This document shows positions 33,594-40,325 of a stretch of 64,000 bases of DNA, piece after piece. A model generated the notes under the pieces. The model worked only from the letters and a program-made list of their open reading frames with translations, made no database searches and had not been told where the DNA came from. How positions within the stretch are numbered: position 1 is the stretch's first letter; each line of letters opens with the position of its first letter. The position numbers were made by a program, and so were the translations under genes. The stretch comes from an uncultured Phaeodactylibacter sp. GTDB lineage: Bacteria; Bacteroidota; Bacteroidia; Chitinophagales; Saprospiraceae. The DNA lies in the NCBI GenBank assembly GCA_913057245.1, contig CAJXNH010000006.1, forward strand, positions 62,001 to 126,000. Reading direction: 5' to 3'.

Positions 33594-34337
33594 ATGACTG
33601 CTTTACAACCTACCGTTTTTGAAGTCCGTACCGATGAAGCCGACCGGCAGATCAAAGCCCTAGAGCAACGGCGGGCCGATAATGCAGAAGCACTGGAGGC
33701 ACTGCGGCATGCCGTCTGCAAGCTCTACCGGAAAGAGGCTGTACTCTATTCAGATATTGAGCAGTTTCTCCTGTTCAGCACCGTACCGGGATCAGATTAT
33801 TATATCGAACGTAACGAACTCCGAAAAAAGATCAAGGTCGATGCATTTGGTCTTTGGCTGAAACTGGAGGGAGGGAAGTTCAAGATCAAACCAGAGTTTG
33901 CAGAGGATGCACTCGGTTTTGTGCCGGATGAAGTCTCTGCCCTGGTTACTGCCTGGGAAGAGGTGGATAAGCTTGCCACCCAGAACCCACGGAAGTATTG
34001 GTCAGATAGCGGCCAACAATTCAAAACTATTCCCGTCAGTGCTACGGAACGGAATGAGATCGAGAGCCGAAATACAATGATGGTATCAAAACCAGAGCTG
34101 GCGCAACTGATCGAAAAACTACGGGGAGAGGTGCAACTCATTAACCGGGCCAACATCTACCACGATGCCGGGATAAATAAAGCCAGGCTACGGCAAAACC
34201 GGCCGGAGCTGATCCCATTCATTTCCCACAAAGAAGTGGAGAGCGGAAAAGGGCTGAAGGCTTACGAGTTCTTTGTAGTGGAAAACATGCTGATGCAGTC
34301 AGCCAATCCAGAGTACAAGGCTTTTGACGAGCAATAA
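33594..34337 (+). CDS. Element protein of unknown function
   Basis: A 247-residue soluble protein with an N-terminal coiled coil (DEADRQIKALEQRRADNAEA, about 14-33), a mixed central region (VPGSDYYIERNELRKKIKVD near 64) and a charged helical C-terminus. No signal peptide or membrane helix. I do not recognise it. It is the last gene before attR and is followed by a terminator. The AT-rich 268 bases upstream hold TTTTTGG (about 33536) and TAAATTTA (about 33565), spaced like a Bacteroidota -33/-7 promoter, but neither box is perfect. Confidence 0.7.
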   Translation: MTALQPTVFEVRTDEADRQIKALEQRRADNAEALEALRHAVCKLYRKEAVLYSDIEQFLLFSTVPGSDYYIERNELRKKIKVDAFGLWLKLEGGKFKIKPEFAEDALGFVPDEVSALVTAWEEVDKLATQNPRKYWSDSGQQFKTIPVSATERNEIESRNTMMVSKPELAQLIEKLRGEVQLINRANIYHDAGINKARLRQNRPELIPFISHKEVESGKGLKAYEFFVVENMLMQSANPEYKAFDEQ

Positions 34338-34365
34338 GAAGCATTCATTTATTTTTTAACCAAGG

Positions 34366-34526
34366 TTCAGAATAGTTTGCTGACCGTGTCCCTTAATTGC
34401 GGGCACGGTTTTTTTTTGTCCATTCAGAATGTACTGTTTATTCAAAACAGACTTTGCGCTCCACTCCCCTATTCAGAAAAATCTAACCTGCAGTTCAGAA
34501 AATTCTTAACACTGTATTGTACTGAA
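34366..34526 (+). repeat. TTCAGAA/TTGTACTGAA sites near the right end
   Basis: TTCAGAA occurs at 34366-34372, 34423-34429, 34472-34478 and 34494-34500, and TTGTACTGAA at 34517-34526; TGTACTG also follows the second copy. The last matches the tandem sites beside attL. They lie just inside attR and may be arm-type recombinase sites. Confidence 0.4.
34383..34418 (+). terminator. Rho-independent terminator
   Basis: ACCGTG pairs with CACGGT, extended by CCC/GGG with a bulged T, and is followed by a run of nine to ten T. It ends the transcript of the 33594 gene. Confidence 0.8.
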
Positions 34527-34585
34527 GCCAATACAGCCTTTACCGCTCCACTTAACACCCTGACGTTAAACGCGTTAGCCACAAA

Positions 34586-34598
34586 CTACCGGGATCAC
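34586..34598 (+). repeat. attR core: second copy of the tRNA 3' end
   Basis: CTACCGGGATCAC, identical to 25024-25036. It defines an element of about 9.56 kb. The gene-free region 34338-35188 otherwise holds a terminator, short repeats, a hairpin, a second att-like site, a MITE and the TonB-receptor promoter region. Confidence 0.72.
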
Positions 34599-34610
34599 TA
34601 GAGAAAGCAG

Positions 34611-34639
34611 CAGCCTGTGCCCCAGAGGGGTGCAGGCTG
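34611..34639 (+). terminator. Hairpin just outside attR (possible original tRNA terminator)
   Basis: CAGCCTG (34611-34617) pairs with CAGGCTG (34633-34639), with an inner CCCC/GGGG stem and a short AGA loop, followed by TTGTATTT. Its place 13 bases outside attR is where the terminator of tRNA-Arg would lie before the element inserted. Confidence 0.5.
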
Positions 34640-34757
34640 TTGTATTTGGCAGCGGTGCAAAACCTTTTTGCAGGAGCGGACAAATGCAATAGTCTGCACG
34701 AGCGCGGCGAGCAGGCTGCAGGTTTTTGACCTTGGAGCCCAAAGGAAGGGCGCAGCC

Positions 34758-34774
34758 AACCCTGCCGGGATCAC
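34758..34774 (+). repeat. Second att-like site
   Basis: AACCCTGCCGGGATCAC matches the tRNA end (25020-25036) at 16 of 17 bases and is longer than the match at attR. It may be the scar of an earlier or nested integration at the same tRNA. Confidence 0.45.
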
Positions 34775-34787
34775 CCCTCCTCCCTAA

Positions 34788-34983
34788 GACTATGTTTGGA
34801 GCTTGATACTATTGCAAACCAAGGACTTATGAACCCACGGTCAAACCGGGACGTCATCTTTTTTAGCTTATTTGGCCCTGGCGATAAATGTCTGGATGTA
34901 AACACCCCCCAAACGCGCCAAAAAAGATTTAGCCAGAACCACAATTCCTTGATTTTCATGACGAATCCGCTCCAAACATAGTC
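34788..34983. mobile_element. MITE with perfect 15-bp ends and TAA target duplication
   Basis: GACTATGTTTGGAGC at 34788-34802 is the exact reverse complement of GCTCCAAACATAGTC at 34969-34983. TAA flanks both sides (34785-34787 and 34984-34986), as for the TNA duplications of some IS5-family elements. The 196-bp body carries no plausible transposase, so it would be moved in trans. Confidence 0.75.
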
Positions 34984-35067
34984 TAACAACCGGCAACTTC
35001 AACGTAAATGCGCTCCCTTTGCCTGCCCGGTTTTCCAACTCAATTCATCATCGTTTTCACCAATACT

Positions 35068-35126
35068 TTTAGACTAGCCTAAATCTTTTATTAAACTAAG
35101 CATATATTTCTATTAGTTTTTACTAA
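35068..35126. promoter_or_regulatory. Two TTAG-N6-CTAA dyads (DtxR/MntR-like operators)
   Basis: TTTAGACTAGCCTAAA at 35068-35083 is a 16-bp near-palindrome (14 of 16 positions symmetric) very close to the DtxR/IdeR core TTAGGCTAGCCTAA. A second TTAG-N6-CTAA dyad stands at 35113-35126. Both lie upstream of the TonB-receptor gene, suggesting metal-dependent repression. Confidence 0.5.
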
Positions 35127-35188
35127 AAAACTGAGCTAATACTCGAACCTCTCTCTCCTTAAAGATGTAGTATCCCATAAAAAGCAAA

Positions 35189-37573
35189 ATGGATAAATGG
35201 ATTGGGTTTTGCATGAGTTTTATGCTGCTTAGCACGATGATCGGCTATGCTCAGGACAGCCAGGTCTCCGGAACGATCAAGACCGGTGGAGAACCCCTTC
35301 CGGGCGTACAGGTACTCCTTTTGGGCTCCTCCAATGGCACTATTGCCGACGAATACGGCAACTATCAGTTGACAAACCTGCCCGAAGGGCCCACCCGCCT
35401 CCGCTTTTCCTACCTGGGCTACCGCACCAAAGAGGTAGAACTATTGCTGGAAAAAGGACAACACCAATCCCTGTCGGTAGAGCTGGAAAAAGATGTGCTG
35501 CGGCTGGAAGATATCGTGGTTTCGGCTACCCGCAATGGGGTTCCGGCCCACCGCGCCCCGGTTATGGTCAATCGCATTGATGACCGTATTTTTGAACAAA
35601 CGCAATCGCTGAGCCTGTCCGAAGGACTGAGCTTTTCACCTGGTTTAAGACTGGAAAACAACTGCCAAAACTGTGGCTTCACTCAGTTACGCATGAATGG
35701 GCTCGATGGCCCCTACACTCAAATCCTCATCAATAGCCGCCCGGTATTCTCCGCGCTCGCCGGGGTCTACGGGCTGGAAATGATCCCCTCCAACATGGTG
35801 GACCGGGTGGAAGTGGTCCGGGGTGGTGGCTCTGCCTTATTCGGGGGCAATGCGATTGCCGGCACGGTCAATATCATCACCAAAGACCCAACGGACAACA
35901 CCTTTGAAGCAGGGACTAATCTGGCACTGATCAACGGTGAAACGCCTGAGTATACGCTCTCGGCCAATGGGACGATAGTAGACGAACAGCTTAGAAAGGG
36001 TATGAGCTTTTTCGCCTTCAACCGCAACCGGGACCCCTGGGATGCCAATGGTGATGGTTTTTCCGAAATCACGCAATTACAAAACACCACCTTTGGATTA
36101 GATGCCTTCTACAACCCTACGGAGCTGAGCAAGATCAAAGTCAACTTATTCAATATCAGCGAATTCAGGAGAGGAGGCAACCAATTTGACCTGCCACCCC
36201 ACCAAACAGATATTACTGAGCAACTGGACCACCACATTCTGGGGGGCGGGCTCTCATACGAGCAGTTTTCAAGAGACAAGCGGCACAAAGTTGCACTTTA
36301 CGGTTCTGCGACTCACGTCAACCGGCAGAGCTACTATGGTGGCGGTGGCCGGGTGCTGGGTCCACAGGATACCCTGACCGAAAGTGATATTCTGGCACTC
36401 AATGCCTATGGCGAATCAGAGGATTTGTCGCTGGCATCAGGCCTGCAATACACCTACAACATCAGTTCAGAATGGCTGCTCACCGCTGGTACCGAGTATC
36501 AGTACAATGATGTTTTGGACGCTATGCCTGGCTACAACCGCGAGATCGACCAACAAGTACGAACCTGGGGCACTTACGCTCAGTTAGAATGGAAGCCTAC
36601 GGACAAATGGTCACTGCTGGCCGGTGGCCGGTATGACAACCTCCGTATTAATGGCATTTACCGTTTGGATGTGGAAGACCTTAGCACGGATCAGGACTTC
36701 AATATTATCGTACCCAGAGCTACGGCAATGTATTTCATCAATCCAGACCTGAAACTACGCGTTTCCTACGCTCAGGGCTACCGGGCACCACAGGCTTTCG
36801 ATGAGGATTTGCATATTGAAACCGTTGGGGGAGCAGCGCTTTTCACCCGTCTATCCCCAGACCTGGTGGAGGAACGCTCCCACAGCTATAGCGCTGCGCT
36901 GGACTACACCTACCGCTCGGGAAGCTTTGAGTCCAACTTTGTTGTGGATGGCTTTTTTACCCGGCTGAACAATCCTTTCATCACCGCTAATGCCATGGAA
37001 CTCCCAAGCGGCGTTGCTACCGTGACCAAGCGCAACGGTGATGGTGCGACCGTAGCCGGTGCCAATTTTGAGGCCAACATCGCTTTCGGCCCCAAATGGA
37101 TGCTCCAAATGGGTGGCACCCTGCAAACCGCACAGTATGACACGCCGGAAGAAATCTGGGCACCGGAAACACTCACGGATGCGAACCAGGATAGCGTGGT
37201 CACTTCTGAATCCCTGCTGCGCACCCCTACCGCTTATGGCTATTTTATGGCTAATTACAGTCCGGTACAGCCCCTGCAGCTGTCCCTGTCCGGTGTCTTT
37301 ACAGGCACTATGGACGTACCGCATATCATCGATCCGGAAACTGAGTTCACCGTATTGGAAAGCACGCCTTCATTTTTCGAGCTGAATTCCAAAGTGACTT
37401 ACGAGCTGAAACTCGATGACCGCTTTCACCTTGATATTTTCGGAGGCGTCCAAAACATCTTCAACAGCTTTCAGGGGGACTTTGACCGGGGGGCAGACCG
37501 CGATGCCGGGTACATTTACGGACCAGTACGCCCAAGGACATTCTTCGCCGGGGTGAAGGTGCATTTTGAGTAA
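35189..37573 (+). CDS. TonB-dependent receptor, possibly for metal or haem
   Basis: A 794-residue outer-membrane receptor: signal peptide (about 1-21, ending MIGYAQ), carboxypeptidase-like regulatory domain (about 24-105, VSGTIKTGGEPLPGVQVLLL), plug (about 110-235) and a 22-stranded barrel ending in an aromatic residue region RTFFAGVKVHFE. The plug contains NNCQNCGFTQLRMNG, a CxxC close to the substrate-facing loop, and FGGNAIAGTVNI. In the barrel, YRAP and SPDL recall the FRAP/NPDL motifs of haem receptors, but this is weak. It is an active transporter powered by TonB. The upstream DtxR-like dyads favour iron or another metal ligand. Confidence 0.9.
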   Translation: MDKWIGFCMSFMLLSTMIGYAQDSQVSGTIKTGGEPLPGVQVLLLGSSNGTIADEYGNYQLTNLPEGPTRLRFSYLGYRTKEVELLLEKGQHQSLSVELEKDVLRLEDIVVSATRNGVPAHRAPVMVNRIDDRIFEQTQSLSLSEGLSFSPGLRLENNCQNCGFTQLRMNGLDGPYTQILINSRPVFSALAGVYGLEMIPSNMVDRVEVVRGGGSALFGGNAIAGTVNIITKDPTDNTFEAGTNLALINGETPEYTLSANGTIVDEQLRKGMSFFAFNRNRDPWDANGDGFSEITQLQNTTFGLDAFYNPTELSKIKVNLFNISEFRRGGNQFDLPPHQTDITEQLDHHILGGGLSYEQFSRDKRHKVALYGSATHVNRQSYYGGGGRVLGPQDTLTESDILALNAYGESEDLSLASGLQYTYNISSEWLLTAGTEYQYNDVLDAMPGYNREIDQQVRTWGTYAQLEWKPTDKWSLLAGGRYDNLRINGIYRLDVEDLSTDQDFNIIVPRATAMYFINPDLKLRVSYAQGYRAPQAFDEDLHIETVGGAALFTRLSPDLVEERSHSYSAALDYTYRSGSFESNFVVDGFFTRLNNPFITANAMELPSGVATVTKRNGDGATVAGANFEANIAFGPKWMLQMGGTLQTAQYDTPEEIWAPETLTDANQDSVVTSESLLRTPTAYGYFMANYSPVQPLQLSLSGVFTGTMDVPHIIDPETEFTVLESTPSFFELNSKVTYELKLDDRFHLDIFGGVQNIFNSFQGDFDRGADRDAGYIYGPVRPRTFFAGVKVHFE

Positions 37574-37589
37574 GCGCCCCGCCTTAAAC

Positions 37590-37632
37590 CAACAAATGCC
37601 CAGGCAGCTCTTTCTACCGGGGCATTTGTTGG
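37590..37632. terminator. Bidirectional terminator
   Basis: CAACAAATGCCC (37590-37601) pairs with GGGGCATTTGTTG (37619-37631) between the convergent TonB-receptor and PorE-like genes. Confidence 0.75.
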
Positions 37633-37653
37633 GCTGGAAAACCTGATAAACGC

Positions 37654-40098
37654 CTACGGATAAACCTTTTCCAGGCTGCCATTTGTATCCCGAACGACAT
37701 AGGCGGTATTATACCCGTTAGACTTGACTTGCTGCCAGGCCCGAATCGCCTGCTCCATTGTCGTGTAGCCTGAGAGGTACAGGACGGTTAGCCCATCGTC
37801 TCTTTGGGACTGCCGGATTTCCCCCAGACCACGAACGGTTCCCGGATCAAACCAGCGGATGTCCTGATAGGCAGCCAGCTGTATCATGTAATTACCGGTA
37901 GCGGGACGGGCTTCAGCGGCACGTACCGGAGGGTTTTGATTGTAGGACTGAGGAGCAGCGTTCCCTCCCGGCGTAAAGCCAGTCCCCGGAGCATCATAAC
38001 CTTTAGGGCGGATACTCTGCCCGGTGCCTTGCTCAGTGACGATAAAGGCTTCCTTGTAGCCCTCTGTTTTGATGGACTTCAGCGCCTGATCTGCCTGAGC
38101 ACGGGTACTGAATACGCCCACCCTGATTTTGTAAACGCCATTCTCCACCTTGGAATAAACCTGCCCGATAGAAGTGAGTGCACTAAACTGATCCAAACCA
38201 GGTTTGCTAAGGGCAGCTACCTGTACGGAAAAACCACTCGTAGCAGGTAGTGCATCATTGGGATCCTCTACCTGAGTTCCCGGGCGGGTATCCATCCCAG
38301 GCTGCATCGGAGCTGCCGGCGCAGAATCGATGGGCAACATGGAAATAATGCCCAATATCGAGCGGTCATTCCCTTCATTAGTATTGATATTGCGGCTGAT
38401 GTCACGGAAGCCAGGCCGGGAATACCGCACCGTATAAGCCGCATTGGGGCTGAGTGCCAGAGCGTACTCCCCGTTGGCATCCGTTTGTGATTCCATGCTG
38501 GTATTGGTGGACAAATTGGTGGCAGTAACCAGCACCCCGGTAACTGGCATGCGGGACTGATAGTTCAGCACCTGCCCGGAGTATTGTTCACCCTGCTTGG
38601 CCAGCATGATGTCATGCTCCCGGTTTTGGCGCAAGCCCAAAGTAGAGACCCGGAATACAGCATCAGAGTACCCATCGGCCCGGACTACGATTTCACAGTC
38701 CAGCCCTTCTACAGCCTGAAAGCTGTACTGCCCACGGCTATCGGCCTTAAACAGCCCCTCCCCGCAATTGATAAAATCAATGGTCGCATACGGTATCGGT
38801 GTGCCATCGGAGGCGTTACGGACCTTCAAAACGATATTGTCAGCCGATTTAAAGACTTTATAGATATCCTCATGCCCGCGGCCGCCTGGCCGGTTAGAAA
38901 CCATATAGCCCAGGTTTCGGAAGCCATCATAAATAAAGCCATAATCATCTCGGCTGCTGTTGATCAGGTTGCCGAGGTGGAAAATACGGGCATAACGGCC
39001 ATTGGCTTGTTCAGCACGAAAGATATCGTATCCCCCCATACCCTGATGGTAATTACTCGAAAAGTACAAATAGTCGCCATCATGGAAAGGAGAAATCTCA
39101 TCGCCGGGCGAATTCACAACCGGGCCAAGGTTCTCAGGTGCGCTCCAGGTGTTGCCCATCCGGTAAGAGACGTAGATATCAAAACCACCGAACCCATCGG
39201 GACGGTCAGAGGCAAAATAAAGCGTATTGCCATCCGGAGAGATGTTCGGCCAGCCGGTGGAGAAGCCCGAACCGTTGTATGGAAAGGGTATCTCCTCGGT
39301 CCATTCTCCATTCTGATTGATGGGTGACATGGCCATGCTCAGCTCCAGCCCTCCGGTTGGGATGTGGCGGGTACCGTCGATGAAGTTATTTTTGGTATAC
39401 ACCACCTCCTGCAGGTCAGGGCCGTAGGTCAGCGGACCCAGGTTAACAAATCCCTCCCGCATACGGCTTTGCAGCGCCACTTCGGCTTCCAGGAATCCGT
39501 TCCCACCCAGGCGGGCCATGTAGAGCTGATTGTTAGAACGCCCGGTCCAGGAAGCCCCCGGCTGCTGCCGGTTATTGCGCGAGGAAGAAAAAACGACCTG
39601 ATCACCGTAGAAGGTGGGCGCAAAATCTGAAGCGTTGGAATTGATAAACTCATTGCTCACCAGATATGGAGAAGACTGCCCGATCTGATTGCGGGCAAAG
39701 CGGCAACTCTGGGCAAAATGGTTGCCTCGTTCCCGATCCTCTTTATTGGCACGGGCATAGGCCAGAAACCACTGTTCCGCCTTTTCGTAGCTCCCCAGCG
39801 CCTTCAGCACCTGTGCATACTGAAACATCTGTTCGCCTTCCAGCCGATGTTCGCGAATCACCTTCTCGAACCAACTGCGGGCTTCTTCCATTTGGTTGAG
39901 GTAGCGATAGGAATCCGCCAGCTTGACCATGGCTTCATAATTAGCCGGGCGTTTCTCCAGCAATTCCAGGTAAGAACGGACGGCAAGGTTGAAAGCGCCT
40001 AGTTCGTAGTCTTTGTTCGCACGCCCCAATTGTGCCTGAACTGGCAAAATGGCTGTGAACAGTAATGCCGCCGTAAGGGCATTGAGCAATAGTTTCAT
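37654..40098 (-). CDS. TPR-PD40-carboxypeptidase-like-SPOR envelope protein (PorE-like)
   Basis: An 814-residue exported protein: signal peptide (about 1-22), TPR repeats (about 28-130), a PD40 beta-propeller (about 150-410, with NISPDGNTLYFASDRPDGFG and YLYFSSNYHQGMGGYDI), a carboxypeptidase-type regulatory domain (about 505-585) and two SPOR-type domains (about 640-715 and 745-810, the second starting NYMIQLAAYQD). T9SS protein PorE has the order TPR, PD40, CRD, OmpA; here SPOR domains, which bind denuded peptidoglycan, take the OmpA place. Likely a periplasmic or outer-membrane anchor to the cell wall; T9SS function is inferred. Confidence 0.82.
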   Translation of the reverse strand: MKLLLNALTAALLFTAILPVQAQLGRANKDYELGAFNLAVRSYLELLEKRPANYEAMVKLADSYRYLNQMEEARSWFEKVIREHRLEGEQMFQYAQVLKALGSYEKAEQWFLAYARANKEDRERGNHFAQSCRFARNQIGQSSPYLVSNEFINSNASDFAPTFYGDQVVFSSSRNNRQQPGASWTGRSNNQLYMARLGGNGFLEAEVALQSRMREGFVNLGPLTYGPDLQEVVYTKNNFIDGTRHIPTGGLELSMAMSPINQNGEWTEEIPFPYNGSGFSTGWPNISPDGNTLYFASDRPDGFGGFDIYVSYRMGNTWSAPENLGPVVNSPGDEISPFHDGDYLYFSSNYHQGMGGYDIFRAEQANGRYARIFHLGNLINSSRDDYGFIYDGFRNLGYMVSNRPGGRGHEDIYKVFKSADNIVLKVRNASDGTPIPYATIDFINCGEGLFKADSRGQYSFQAVEGLDCEIVVRADGYSDAVFRVSTLGLRQNREHDIMLAKQGEQYSGQVLNYQSRMPVTGVLVTATNLSTNTSMESQTDANGEYALALSPNAAYTVRYSRPGFRDISRNINTNEGNDRSILGIISMLPIDSAPAAPMQPGMDTRPGTQVEDPNDALPATSGFSVQVAALSKPGLDQFSALTSIGQVYSKVENGVYKIRVGVFSTRAQADQALKSIKTEGYKEAFIVTEQGTGQSIRPKGYDAPGTGFTPGGNAAPQSYNQNPPVRAAEARPATGNYMIQLAAYQDIRWFDPGTVRGLGEIRQSQRDDGLTVLYLSGYTTMEQAIRAWQQVKSNGYNTAYVVRDTNGSLEKVYP

Positions 40099-40325
40099 AG
40101 TCGTGTGTTTTCAATTCCGGATTTGAGGATACCGAAAGTCTTTGATCAAAGGTAAAGAAAAATTAAATATCAGGATTTGTACCATATTCTACCTACTGCT
40201 TTTGTTGAACACTTTTTCAAAATGTCGCATCCTAAGCATCAATACGGGTTTATCGCCAGAAATCAGTACAGCGGCATAACGGCCGCCCTTTTTGTTTTGT
40301 TGTGTTCACAAAATCTGACTGGCCT

